Shown here in pieces: positions 1 through 12,091 of a stretch of DNA of 64,000 nucleotides. A program made the position numbers and the translations under genes. The stretch is from Tetrapyrgos nigripes. Lineage: Eukaryota; Basidiomycota; Agaricomycetes; Agaricales; Campanellaceae. Location of the stretch: positions 43,178-107,177 of the forward strand of contig JAACJM010000274.1 in assembly GCA_013368315.1 (NCBI GenBank), in the 5' to 3' direction. The notes beneath the pieces were generated by a model. That model was not told the DNA's origin and did not search any database. It worked only from the letters and a program-made list of their open reading frames with translations. Numbering within the stretch: position 1 is the first letter of the stretch; every line of letters starts with the position of its first letter.

Positions 1-1355
1 AGCTCGGACCAATTGAAAGAACAACCTATATTTTTGAACCAGAGGACACTCATATACATGTTATATCGTTATATAGCAGCTAGGAAATATTGGGGATGGT
101 TTGAGGCATGATCTTCGAAAGTTGCACTTTCGTGCTAACTTTCCTATATTGTTCTTACCACTGAAGCGCTTTAAGAGTGTGCCAATCCGAAATCGATAGT
201 GCATGACCGGATACCTTGTATTATCGGTTTATAGCACATCAGGTACCTTCTTGTATTTTTTCAGCTTTTTCAAACTTCAGATCCTCCCTCTATTCGAGTA
301 CGAATGCTGCAGAATGGTCAGTTTTTGAGTGTTTTGGATCAATTCACCAATATTCTTACAGATACCAAGGATCACATTGAAAAAAATATTCTGCATATAC
401 ATTTTCATATACTAAGCATATTCCGTTCACCTCTGAGATACATATCTGCCTGTTGAGATAAGTCGAATCGAGGCAAACAGAGGGCGGGTCTCATAGAGAG
501 TGTGGGAAGTGATATCGGGTATCTCTGAACAGCGTCGGGGATGAGCTTTCCCAACGTCGATGGCCCGAATGCATGTATCCTGGTCATTAATTGGTAGTTG
601 GATAGCCACTGAGCTGGTTGTAGCATTCTGAAAGTAGATCAATGTATCATGGAGACGTGGGCAGCAACAGTTACTTAGCTTCACCTTGGATTATGTACTG
701 GTCAGTTCTGGCTACAATAACATTATATTGTTGTGATAACCTATGTAGATTTTCATCTCTAGTGCTTCTAGCTCAATCTTTATAGACAGACAGCCACATG
801 TAAAAAGTAAGATGTGTATGTGTAAGTATACTACTGGAACATCCTTTGTGGTCTACTGAGAGTAAGCAAATGCTATTCACTATGAAATAGGTGTCAATGT
901 GCAATGTACCATCATCTCACCTGTTGTAACCCTCAAGAGGAAGGCGCTGCATTGCGGGATACTGTGCCAGTAGCAGGAAATAAGACAATACGATGCGTGG
1001 GAATGGCCCGCCCCCGCCGAGCCTTCCCGAACTTCTCCAGCCTGGGGTAGTACCAGTACCGGACCCTCCTCTCTTTCACCTTATCCTTGACTGTAATTAT
1101 AAAAATTTCCAAAATCTCTAATACAATTTTATTTTCGGTACATACACGTTGGCTGTTGTTGGTGACGGGAGACGACGAGCGGAGCACGGGACAGCGGCAT
1201 CCGAGCACGACTGTGACATCATCACCCTCCCATGATATCCCCATCCTCCCACCTGCCAGACTCTGCCAGAGGCTCTCTGAACTACGAAGTCCATCCATAA
1301 TTTACCAATAATTAACCCGCTATCGGGAGGGAAGGTCTAAGCTATCAAATTTGAT
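1..1355. other. Flank with no supportable gene
   Basis: I see no convincing coding region here. Short open frames exist on both strands (for example 933-1298 on the minus strand), but they show no recognisable domain and no exon-intron pattern matching a family. The right edge (1321-1355) is GC-rich and holds a small palindrome around 1345-1356, just before the large inverted repeat begins. Confidence 0.4.
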
Positions 1356-3851
1356 AGACAGTGAGCGGGGCCTTAGGGGGCGGGTGGCGGGTTTTTCCCA
1401 CGACTCAAAATTTGATGGAGAGGTGCAGGCGATCAGTAGGGCCCCGAATCTGCAAATAGAATAGGGGTATATGCTGTGGCTGGCTCAGAAAATGCAAAAT
1501 AAATTCCTGGAGCCGGCGATGAAAAATGATATAAGTAAATAAGAAAGTGTATTTCGGGTTGCTGAATCTGAATATACAATTAGATATGCAATATCTGCAG
1601 TGGTTATTGAGATATGGCCAAAATACTGTCCAAAATATACCAAAAGAGCAGGATAGGTACTAGCCATTGCATCAAATCAGCTCTGATCATCATGTGGGCT
1701 GGTAAGATACTGCATATGGACCTTCTAGACATGGGAATATAGTTTATTATACTATATAATCAAATCCTGAGGAGCTATACCCAATTTACTGTCAAAAAAG
1801 CCCAAAACTTGGGATGACCATAGACACTGCATGCTATAGCATCTGATATGATTAGGGATATGTCTACTAGGGTATTTTTGGTCACTGAATCGGAATATCT
1901 ACTCGGATAAGCTCTATATACTCTGGTTCTGCTGATATTGAGTACTTACCCCTAAACATAGGTACCTGTGGCACCTGCAAATATGCCTCTTATAAATTTG
2001 TGTGAGTAGGTGGATAAATGTTTATTGATAGTCTAAATGTGAATATAACTTCATATCCTCCATATCTCCAAGATACAAGACTCTATTTCTGATTTATTCC
2101 CAAAACATTGCCACAAAAGCAAAAAAAGTGAAATGGCCATGGACACTGCATGTTCTAGCATCTAATACAATCATGGATATGTTTAATGAGGTAGTTTTGG
2201 TCCCTGAATCCGAATATCTACTTGGACAAGTTCTATATGTTGTGATTCTGCTGATATTGAATACTTACTACTAAACATAGGTGCCTGTGGCACCTGCAAA
2301 TATGTATCTTATAAAATAAGGTGAGTAGGTCTAAAAGTGCTTATTGATTCCCTAAACACGAATATGAAGTCATCTCCTGCATATGACAAACATCCACGAC
2401 TCTGTTCTCAATTTATTCCCTAGACAGCACAGATAGCCCTAATTTATATCCATATTGAAACATATACCTATCCTTTGGCTGTCTGAATGGCATTCTGACT
2501 CATTCTACCTCATTCTAAACTATATTACTCTGAGTATTCACAGTTTGGTGTTCCTCACTCAAAGACATGCTCAGATATAACCTTAAGTGCTACAAGCACC
2601 ATTACATGCAACTCAGTTTGACTTGAAGCTACTGGATGTACCAAGAACATCTCCTATATATGCTGGATGGCTTATTGTCTTTCAAATGATACCAAGAGAT
2701 GAAATAACAAGTATGAGTGTCTGTGATAATCTCTGGGATGAGATATGCATATGTATATGGTCCAAAAAGGTACTATTTCGCTTTGTGGAGAATAAATTGA
2801 GAATAAAGTCTTGGATCTTTACCATATGCACGATATGACTTCATATTCGTGTTTAGGGAATCAATAAGCACTTTTAGACCTACTCACCTTATTTTATAAG
2901 ATACATATTTGCAGGTGCCACAGGCACCTATGTTTAGTAGTAAGTATTCAATATCAGCAGAATCACAACATATAGAACTTGTCCAAGTAGATATTCGGAT
3001 TCAGGGACCAAAACTACCTCATTAAACATATCCATGATTGTATTAGATGCTAGAACATGCAGTGTCCATGGCCATTTCACTTTTTTTGCTTTTGTGGCAA
3101 TGTTTTGGGAATAAATCAGAAATAGAGTCTTGTATCTTGGAGATATGGAGGATATGAAGTTATATTCACATTTAGACTATCAATAAACATTTATCCACCT
3201 ACTCACACAAATTTATAAGAGGCATATTTGCAGGTGCCACAGGTACCTATGTTTAGGGGTAAGTACTCAATATCAGCAGAACCAGAGTATATAGAGCTTA
3301 TCCGAGTAGATATTCCGATTCAGTGACCAAAAATACCCTAGTAGACATATCCCTAATCATATCAGATGCTATAGCATGCAGTGTCTGTGGTCATCCCAAG
3401 TTTTGGGCTTTTTTGACAGTAAATTGGGTATAGCTCCTCAGGATTTGATTATATAGTATAATAAACTATATTCCCATGTCTAGAAGGTCCATATGCAGTA
3501 TCTTACCAGCCCACATGATGATCAGAGCTGATTTGATGCAATGGCTAGTACCTATCCTGCTCTTTTGGTATATTTTGGACAGTATTTTGGCCATATCTCA
3601 ATAACCACTGCAGATATTGCATATCTAATTGTATATTCAGATTCAGCAACCCGAAATACACTTTCTTATCTACTTATATCATTTTTCATCGCCGGCTCCA
3701 GGAATTTATTTTGCATTTTCTGAGCCAGCCACAGCATATACCCCTATTCTATTTGCAGATTCGGGGCCCTACTGATCGCCTGCACCTCTCCATCAAATTT
3801 TGAGTCGTGGGAAAAACCCGCCACCCGACCCTAAGGCCCCGCTCACTGTCT
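1356..3851. repeat. 2.5 kb palindrome (fold-back element)
   Basis: Two arms of about 1,017 bp (1356-2373 and 2835-3851) are near-perfect reverse complements: paired positions sum to 5207-5208, and a 1-nt length difference lies near 1379. A weaker inverted match continues inward to about 2412/2795, leaving a loop of some 380 bp. Identical 60-codon open frames at 1485-1667 (-) and 3541-3723 (+) simply reflect the symmetry. Each arm also holds two diverged direct repeats of roughly 310 bp (about 1800-2105 and 2110-2415 on the left), so the structure is a palindrome of tandem units. I found no flanking target-site duplication, so the element class is open. The right edge abuts a truncated Plavaka pseudogene. 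Confidence 0.85.
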
Positions 3852-5270
3852 GGCATGCGTGGGAACAAAACCCGCCACCAGATACCTGTTCCATGTTAGA
3901 ACTAGTCAAGCTCTTGAAGAACGTAACATGTACCGTGCGTCCATTTCCTGTACAGTGTCGTGCCCATATGCTATAAGAATTCGTATGAGGTGAGTGAGTA
4001 GCGCCTTCCAGACGCCAAGCTCAAGCTCATGCAATACATCGGGAACAAACATCTCGTAAAAGTTGACACCAAACTGGAAAAAACGTTCGGAGAAAGTGTT
4101 CTGAAGAAAGAGATATGAGCAAGTATCCTTGAAATAGTCAAGCTAACAATTTACCCAGACAGTAGTAAGACATAGTGGCTGCAACAGTCGTTCCACAGCT
4201 GCACAAGCAATGCGATATCCGTATTCAAATATCCACCCTCACGCTCTCAATTAAACCCCTTCATTGCTCTGAATCAACCCACTGCTGAGTCCGATGACGT
4301 TGACGGTCCCAAAACATTCCGAGTTGATGAATCTGTTCTTTTTTGACCAGACAATGAGGGCAGGGGCGGCCACCAAGATTGTGAATAGTAGCCAGAATGA
4401 CCCTGTGAGATAGATTGAGAGGAGGGTATGTTAAATAGTCTAAATAAATACGCACTTTTCTGGATAGTCTGCTGAATAGGTGAAAAACCGAGGAAAGATT
4501 CTCCGGAGAACACCATCACTACAAACAATCTCGATACCGTGCTCATATGCCTCCATGAAATCCTTGTCCAGTATGAGGGCCCAGATAGCTTGTACAAGCT
4601 CTCGTTTGAGATGAGTGAGGGTCACTGCACTGGCTGGAGCTTGAAAGTTTGCTCGATACACGTCCTGGAGATTGGCAGGTAGCTGGAGGTATATTAGCAG
4701 TGCGATCTTCAGGGTAAAAATGAAACCCACCTTCGGGATATAGGCCAGATGATTGACGGCAAATGAGGAGGGCTTGCAGCGCTGATACTTTGACTGATTC
4801 CCAATGTACAGGTAAATCGGCCACATGGATTTCTCTCTGAATTGGGACAACTGGGTCTCATCAGACCATACCATCATTCCCACCGGCACATTTTCCACCA
4901 CTTGTCCATCAGCTGTTTTCCGAGCTGCGTGGTGGTGCTGGATATGATCATATTCCTCGATGTAGGCGTCTGAATTGTTAAGTTCCTGATGAAGGCGGAC
5001 ATCATCATTGCGCTCGTGCAAGGTATCAAACTTCTGAAAAAGTTTGAAGGGCACGTAATGAAAACCCTGCAATCTCTCTGACTGACAAACTTCCTTGATG
5101 ATTTCCAGTGGTTTGCGATAGAAGACTTCATCCACTTCTAGCGAGCGTGCCCTAGACTTGGACTGACAGAAGTTATCCGCAGGAAGGGGTAACTTGACGG
5201 AAGTCTTTCTCCAGCTATCTTGAGCACTCAGATCATGCTCTGGACCGAGAGCCTCATCCATGGTCAGCAT
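3852..5270 (-). pseudogene. Plavaka-type transposase fragment, broken
   Basis: This is the middle part of a Plavaka transposase, a DNA-transposon enzyme of Agaricomycetes. Exons by GT-AG boundaries and frame: 5270-4731, 4682-4456, 4402-4155, 4100-3934 and 3885-3852, with introns of 48-54 nt. Family landmarks in order are VWSDETQLSQF, YIGNQSK, NHLAYIP, LTHLKRELVQAIW, FPRFFTYSADYPEK, NLGGRPCPHCL, NTFSERFFQFG, FYEMFVPD and LHELELGVWKA. An in-frame TGA at 4261-4263 (context DSEQ-stop-RGLIES) sits where relatives carry Arg, and a 1-nt frame break follows near 4245. The last exon runs straight into the palindrome edge at 3851, and the far side of the palindrome shows no continuation. The N-terminal third of the usual ~1,000-residue protein is also absent. 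The family call is from remembered motifs. Confidence 0.8.
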
Positions 5271-5451
5271 GCTCGCCGACAGAGAGACAGTTGAAGGAGA
5301 CCTAGATGGGGCTGGGGATCGGGACGGGGACAGCTCTAACTGCTAGATTTAAGCATGAATAGAGGAGAATAGTCCATGACGCATGATACATGCTGGAGGA
5401 CAAAATTCCATAGCTGCCTCGCAGGGGCTTTGGCTGTACCCGGGGGCTCCT

Positions 5452-5557
5452 GCAGAATGTTTTCCACGGCCTCCAGCACTGCTCTGCTACCTCTGCTCAT
5501 CATTGCAGAATGTTTCCCACAGCCTTCAGTGCTGCTCCGCCACCTCTGCTCACTGTT
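5452..5557 (+). repeat. Two-copy tandem repeat, about 53 bp
   Basis: The segment 5452-5504 is repeated at 5505-5557 with a handful of substitutions; both copies start with CAGAATGTTT and end near CCTCTGCTCA. The duplication is in phase poorly with any open frame, so it looks non-coding. Confidence 0.6.
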
Positions 5558-5679
5558 ACCACCACTACGTTGTCCTCAACGGGGCTTTGTCACTGTCACA
5601 CAGCCACATTTTAGACCCTTTATGTTGTTTCAAATTTTATTCCGCACTCGGCTCCGCATATTTCTGGTATAAATCATTG

Positions 5680-6330
5680 TCCTCACCATTTCCAGTGATG
5701 ACCTCTGTCTTTTCATCACTTGAGCACATCGTGGTCAACGGCGACCACAATGACTTGGTCAGAAATTTTCCTTGTGATTTGTAAGCAACCAGATCTTGTT
5801 CGGATCATTCCTCCCAGGCCTGTTTCAGCTCATTTGCGTCCCTCAACGCTGTTCACTCATTGCTGTCTATGACGTCGCCCTCCGTTGACTACCTGAGCTC
5901 ATTGTTGCCAGCGATGGCCTCGACATATTGACCCTAAAAATTATGATTAGTAAGTACTTAATTTTTTTTCAGCCTTCCGAGTCTCGACTCAGGATCATTC
6001 CTCCCAGGCCCATTCATTTGTGTCTGATGCTGTTCGCTCAATGCTGTCTACAGCGTCTCCCTCCATTAGCTACATATTGAACTCATCGTTGCCCACGTTG
6101 ACAAAACAAGTTATAATTCTATAATTTGTAGCCACTTAATTCTTTTTCAACCTTTCAAGTGCCGACTCAGTGCACACAACATAAATTTCTTGCTCCTTGC
6201 TGCCCACAACGTCAGTTAAGGAGCCCATCATTGCGAACGACGACCTCGATGGCTAGGTTATCCGAAAAATGCTGATTATTAAGTACTTAATTCGTTTCAG
6301 CCTTCCGAGTCTTGCTCATAGTATAAACTT
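5680..6330 (+). repeat. Degenerate tandem exon-intron-like modules
   Basis: Three to four diverged units of about 150-190 bp follow each other. Each has an intron-like stretch (GTAAGTACTTAA then a T-tract and CAG at 5951-5974, with weaker versions near 6130-6152 and 6272-6300) followed by CCTTCCGAGTC-like sequence and a reading frame of similar composition. The peptides near 5830-5930 and 6005-6100 share the order ...SLLS...SPS..Y..SSLP. No unit keeps a continuous spliced frame with the next, and I recognise no domain. It may be a decayed tandem-exon gene or a satellite that contains splice-like sites. Confidence 0.4.
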
Positions 6331-6882
6331 TGTTAAGTTCATCATCATCTATAATGTCTATGACTAGCTGCCCATCATTTTTCAGATTCCCGACGCGGCC
6401 TGCAATGTCCACAGCTAGCTGCCCGTTGTTGGTCATGTTTGCCGCCCATTAATGTTTTTTAACATTCATACCGCCAATCCAGTTACAATATCAATAATAT
6501 ATCAATTTAATACTGAAGTCTTGAAAGTTGACCACCGCAAAATTTTTGCTCGACCGTGGCCAACTTCTTCAACACCTTGCTAAACTTACTATACCTTTAC
6601 AATCCCCCTAGTTCTCTGTATGCCACTGCCGGCGCACTTATGATCATGAAGCGGATGTGGCATTGCCACATTCTTGGTGCTAGAGGTGGTGAAAGCCCTC
6701 CCTCACTGACTCGTCATGTTCACAAGTCCATTCAATCAGCCAGATCAATATAAAAATCAACATAGATAAGTACTTATAGATAATAGGCAATAGATACTTG
6801 GGATCAGGGATACATAACTCAGTACGACTTTAAATAAGCCTACATACAAACTCTCATGGTATACTTACATAAATTTAAGGCT
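6331..6882. other. No supportable gene
   Basis: Mixed AT-rich sequence follows the tandem modules. Open frames are under 70 codons and lack recognisable motifs. I see nothing else in this stretch. Confidence 0.4.
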
Positions 6883-7122
6883 CTAAGCTGCCATTTGAGA
6901 CAAGACGAAAGTAAAATCCTGTACGTTGTTCCTCCATGCCATCCTAGAAGCCTTGATAGCTGCCTGGTCACGGAAACCGACCTTTTTGATTTGATTGTCC
7001 TTTGAAGCCATGACGATATTGCTGTGCCAAAAGAAGAGCGCAGCGATTACGCTCATGACGCAAAGTTTCGTCCAATCAAAGAGACCTTCCTGATTGCGCA
7101 GGCCTTCCCGTGTGAGTGTCAT
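6883..7122 (-). pseudogene. C-terminal fragment of a transposon-associated mushroom protein family
   Basis: The translated segment carries WTKLC followed about 10 residues later by ALFFWH, and ends with VQDFTFVLSQM. The same layout (LFFWHHG ... VQDFSFVLEQM) ends the plus-strand gene at 15435-17887, so both are C-termini of one family. In many Agaricomycete genomes proteins with this W-C-AGPNG...WW ending lie among transposons; their function is unknown to me. Only the last ~75 residues are visible and I see no upstream exons. It is probably a truncated copy in the opposite orientation. Confidence 0.5.
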
Positions 7123-8149
7123 GAATCGCTCCCCGCCTATTCATTTCCTTTCTATTCTTTTCCCTTTACTATCTACTTCCCACTCTAACCCCATAAAACA
7201 TCAACCATTTCTCATCATCGTCTATAGTTACCATCTCTTTAGATCTATGACTCACATCCTTATCTCCTCCGATTCCTATCTCCATGGACATTCTCACTGT
7301 CAATCACTCTGTATAATCCAATACCTTCATCTATCCATACTTGACCTATTACTCTCCCGCCCTTGACATTTCCACATGATACCGTCTATTATTACTTACT
7401 CTCAGATGACGACGACACCTAGTAGATTCCTCTCACCGACATCATTCCAAACCGTTCTTCGTTCCCCATCCCCCCAGGCCCCAGCAAAACTCCATTGGTC
7501 AAAAAAGCAAGTACACACCACCCGTTCACGCTGTCACCCCACTCTGGTAGAAAGATTACTCCCCCTGATAAACTGGACCCCATCATTTAGTAGTTTTTCT
7601 TTTCTGAGTAGTGGCAACTTTTCCTGCGACCTTGGTTTTTTCCCACAGGGTTTTCCAGGCCAGGTTTTTAATGTCTCCCTACTACGGCCCTTCGTAGTAC
7701 TTAGTTTACAAGTATATACTCATACCCAGCGTAGTAGTAGTTCCCTCTTATTTCCTATCCACTGAGCCATCCAAGTCTTCCTAAGGGTTGGCCAGCGCCC
7801 TTACAGTATACAATACTGTAACCTGTGGCTATATTGAAAGATCTATTGTCGTGTTAGTCTAATAGTGCCTGTGAAAGTATTTCCATCTATCTGTGCCTTG
7901 GAAAGTGTAATTGACCTTGCAAAGAGATGAATCATTGTCTAACTTGGAATGCCTTGAATTCTCTTGATGCCTTTGTCAGGAACTGAAAATCTGGTTGGTA
8001 TTTCAAGGATAGGAAGAGCATGTATTGACCTTGAAAAGGCCATACTTAATTCTTGACCTTACAAATGGGAATTGGAATTTATGTAGTCAGTGTCATTGAA
8101 TACATTGACAAGGACTTGAATCCTTTCTTGCCTTGTAAATGCTACCAAA
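7123..8149. other. No supportable gene
   Basis: The sequence is T- and C-rich on the plus strand from about 7130 to 7760. A 129-codon open frame at 7376-7765 is low-complexity Ser/Pro/Phe sequence without a family signature and is not called. Between 7850 and 8150 short CCTTG-containing motifs recur before the palindromic tandem repeat. Confidence 0.35.
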
Positions 8150-8260
8150 CATTTAGGAACCTTTCAAAGGTTCCTAAATCATTTATGAATCTTTCAAAGG
8201 TACCTACATCATTTAGGAACCTTGTACAAGGTACCTAAATCATTTTTGAACCTTATAACA
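8150..8260 (+). repeat. Tandem 30-bp palindromic repeat, four units
   Basis: Units at 8150-8179, 8180-8209, 8210-8240 and a partial one from 8241 share the form CATTTAGGAACC...GGTTCCTAAAT. Each unit is itself an inverted repeat around TTCAAAG or TTGTACAA, so single-stranded copies could form a row of hairpins. The cluster lies just 3' of the KDZ pseudogene, and may be a subterminal region of that element or an unrelated satellite. Confidence 0.7.
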
Positions 8261-8370
8261 ATTGAAAAATTATTTATTCATGTCTAAATACTTTACAACA
8301 GTGGCAAGGGTCCAAATCCCTTTATCAGTAACTGGACTTTTGCTGATGTCCTCTTTGCCCTTTCATGTAC

Positions 8371-11300
8371 TCAGTCAATTATTGCCTGAGATCGTAGACC
8401 TGGCTGTTGGCCTACAATATTCGCATTCTTGAATAGAACCATTTGACTTTTAACCCAAAGAGTGTGCTGGAGTGACTGAATTGCATCGCCACACTGTGCT
8501 GTACGCAAGTGATCTTTGATCTCTGGCAAGCCCTCCATGCAGACAGAGTGCCGAATATGAGCGGGAACTGAAGAAGGTAGCCAAATTTTGACATCCTCTG
8601 TGTTTGTGACATCAGCAGACACTCCCTCCAACTCCTCTTTGTTGTCCATTAGCATTTGCAGCAATCCTGGCATATAGATTGCTCTCAAATGCTCATAAGA
8701 TCCCAATTTCTGCCGTAGGGGGCTTCCTCTGCTCCTCCACAGCAGCATTTTGACAATCTTGATGTCTTCCACTTGAATGATCATGTCTGGTAGCATGAGA
8801 CTTCTTGATAAGTTCCTGAAGATCCATACTTTCTCAGGGTCAGTGATAAACACACTCAATCAGGATAGCTGACTTACCAAAGTTGTTCCAGCTCTAAACC
8901 CATCGCAATGAACCCAGTGGCAGATATAACATTCCATCTGGCACCTCCATTGCTTCTGTGAGCCTTGTCTTCTGCCTCCAGTTCCAGTAACACTTCTTCT
9001 TCACCCATAGCTGTATATAAAATAAGTTAGTCACAATTTCAATAGTGAGTGGCAACTTCAATTGACTCGTAGTGCCACTGACTTACATTCATTTACAACA
9101 GTGAACAGATTTTTGACATCCTCTTTTGGGAAGGGGGCGTTCTCCCACATCTCACATAAAATCTCCCGCTCATCTGTCAAGTCCTTTGGAAGCCGAGCAG
9201 TCCAGCCATCATGGGCTTCATTCTGAATGTTTCGTTCAGCAACAGCAGCTCTGTACTTCCTCATTAGTGTATGTCCTGTAGTAAGTACTTGGTTCGCATG
9301 AAATAAAATTAGAATAAATGAGAATCAATCTCACTCACCCATAGAGATCATCTTAGACCAGTTCCAGGCTGCGAAATGGTCATCAATGATATCTTGTCAT
9401 GTACCAGGCGCCATGGGCTTTGTACTATACCCAACTGCGTTGTGGGCAGCCCAGATCTGCTCAGAACCTTCACCATTGCTGTTACCGACTCCTTTAATCA
9501 AATTGAATGAAAACATCTTGTGCTTTACCTGGAGATGTGCTGGTTCATGAAATTTACTGACAGCGGGATCCACCAAAGACTCTTCAAGTACGGGTATAAT
9601 TTCTGGAGGCCACCTCTCATTAATCCTCTTGAAAAGATTTACAAACCATTGACATGTGATGTCATAGCTAATGAGGAGGCAAAGCATCATAGTGAATGTT
9701 TTAAGCAAATAACCAAAGATATAGTCCATTGCTGCATATCTGGGTACATAGAATTTAGAGTGAGTTATATGAATATATTTACCAGGCACTGTTTGACTGA
9801 CCATTCCCCTTTTTGTATATTTCCAGTTCCATTGGGCATCAACATCTCAGATCTGATGCACGAAATGCTGCCCAATCCCGTGCAATGCAATCCCTGTGAA
9901 AATCAAGTTGCAGCTTTTGCCAATGCCATGAAACCAACGCATGTGCTAATCTGAAGAAAGAAGAATTATTAGAATAACTATTATATAACATGCCTCAAAA
10001 TTTTTTGAAAAAATGACACACCTTGTCGTCATGGACATTCTCTGATAGATGCTGTTCATATTTGACCCTGGGCACGAAATATGACCATCTGATACCAAAG
10101 CCAGGATCCCACGAGTATGAGGAGACAAGCTGATTTTTTAGCTTGAAGTTGGCATCCATTACCAACATTACACGGTACAGAAACCTATCATCTACATAGT
10201 AAGTACTAGAAAAGCAATGAAGAAGTGTCTGTAAACATGTACCATAGCTCCACTGGGATCTCGGTCAACTCCTTTGGTGCGTTGATACTGGGATATGGAC
10301 ATGATGGACAGTGAACAGCTAATTCACCACCACAAGTGTTCTCAACACACTCCAGGTCAGGGTCATGAGCATGACCTCCTCACTTTAGGAGCTTTAAATG
10401 ATGCCACTGATAAGTCATGGGTTTGGGAGGACTGTAACGAGACTTGGGAATTTCCCAGCCAGTGTTCTCTGTCAGACGTTCAGGTGTCCAGTAGAAATTG
10501 TGATGGTGAGGTGATGAAGGAGATTCAGTAAAGGAAAAGTGGCTGCGGTCTTGGGAATTTCATGTGTTGAGGGGTAGATACCCCACTGCAGGAGTTGGAT
10601 AGACAGTCACAAAACAACACTTTGACCTCATGGATGCCGTTGGTATGAAGAATCTGCAAATTTGAGTGAGTGTTTTTTGAATAGCGGCAATACATGCCAA
10701 GGTGACCAAGTTGGAGTGTAAGCCCTAGTTTGGCAAGACTAGTCTTCTTGAAATGTGTTCCATTCCACTTCTACATACACAATAAGCATACAATGTGTGA
10801 TAAGAAAACTAAAACTCACCAAGACATGATGGAATGGATTGCGTGAATGCCAACATACACAACATGCCACACAGGTGAGATCTGGTATGGCACAGTCTAT
10901 GCACTGAATTTCCCCATCCATTGGCGAATTCTTCTTATGGGCCAGGCAATCCATACAGATTTTGTGCTCTCTCACATCTCCTCGTCCATCCCAGCAAATA
11001 ATCTCGTCCATGTACTGCTGCCAATGCCTTTCCTTCCATACCAAGTTCATATGCCGCTGCAAGATAATATATTATTTAGCATAGAACAGAATAAAGGGAG
11101 CTGAGCACATACAGAGACTTTACTTCATCTCTTTTTCGGTAACTCGACATTAATAACATTATCTGATCCAACCTCAAATATCTCCCTATCCACCTCGGCA
11201 TCAATCCAAAGATCATTATCTTCGAGTGCGAGTGTATCATCATCTTGAGGGCCCCATGTACTTCTTATTGGAGTCCAAGGCGTCCCTTTTTGAGGAGAGC

Positions 11301-11547
11301 AAGGTGCAGTGATTATCTGCCCATGTGAACCCAGCTGAGAGCTTCGAGTGTTGACAGTGTCATAGTCTTCCTGGTCCTCCACCTGATCTTGATAGCTGCG
11401 CTTTGAAGGACAACCCCGACCTCTACCTCGACCTCGACCTCTTCCCTGGAGTAGGCCTCTGATCATGATGGGCGGAAATGATTGGTACTTTGAGCCAGTT
11501 TTTTTTTGGAATTTGGGATCGCAGAGCTTCCCATATCCCCGGGGCAT
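8371..11547 (-). pseudogene. KDZ-family transposase with CxC2 cysteine cluster, decayed
   Basis: KDZ (Kyakuja-Dileera-Zisupton) transposases are large RNase-H-fold enzymes. Exons by frame and GT-AG sites: 11547-11113, 11056-10820, 10770-10243, 10205-10022, 9950-9802, 9739-9339, 9275-9087, 9010-8878, and about 8830-8371. In order I see a basic Gly/Arg N-terminus, the CxC2-like cluster (CMDC, CIDC, LTCVACCVCWHSRNPFH), KWNGTHFKKTSLAKLGL, LHTNGIHEV, CPSCPYPSIN, VMDANFKL, SYDITCQW, FHEPAHL, GNSNGEGSEQIW and AIYMPG. The Asp of DANF, the Asp of SYD and the Glu of GEGSE fit the catalytic acidic residues. The gene is dead: in-frame TGAs occur at 11125, 10380, 9903, 9397 and 8371, plus one formed across the splice 9802/9739, and a 1-nt frame break lies near 10528. 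The 37-nt intron at 10242-10206 is unusually short and uncertain. The start is a choice, not proven. Confidence 0.85.
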
Positions 11548-12091
11548 CAGTTATGACAACACAATTGAAATTATCGCATGTCAACTTCGATTTCAATGCC
11601 TTATGTTGTCTGTGCCTCACATTGACTTCAACACTTCAAAACCCAGCACTTCAAAAGTTCAATTGACTCTCAACCCCAAACTTAAATTCTCATCCATTCC
11701 ATGTCTTTGGATGCATTGGTCGACACTGAAAAGCTACTCAATTACAGTGAGGATGCTTGACTGATAAGTGAATACCTCAATTCTGCTGAAACCGAGGTAC
11801 CTGGGGGGCTCCAAGATCTTTTGTATTCAATCCAAGCAGAAGAATGCATTGCAAAAAAGATTGCTGCTGAAAGAGATGACAAGGAAGATAGGTACATTTA
11901 CACTGGCTTTTATTGAACTCATTACTCATCTAATATTTCCTGCAGCACGCTTGAAGAATGGGTCAAACCTCTTTTTAAGTATCTTGTTGGCGCAGATACA
12001 GTTGGTGGAAAAGACGATTGTACTAAGGATGATAGTACTAAGTAGTATAATATCTTATTTTGGGTAGACAAATCTAAACACTCAGACAGTG
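11548..12091. other. Upstream flank of the KDZ gene, no clear gene
   Basis: No recognisable coding region. Two short overlapping open frames occur on the plus strand near 11465-11764 and 11768-12067, without family motifs. This stretch may hold the promoter or the 5' end of the KDZ element, but I could not identify terminal repeats. Confidence 0.35.

Noticed and set aside
933..1298. 121-codon minus-strand frame
   Set aside because: No recognisable domain and no neighbouring exons; too little support.
1485..3723. Identical 60-codon frames on opposite strands
   Set aside because: Product of the large inverted repeat; no domain, and no start or splice context.
7376..7765. 129-codon plus-strand frame
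   Set aside because: C/T-rich sequence with Ser/Pro/Phe bias and no motif or intron evidence.
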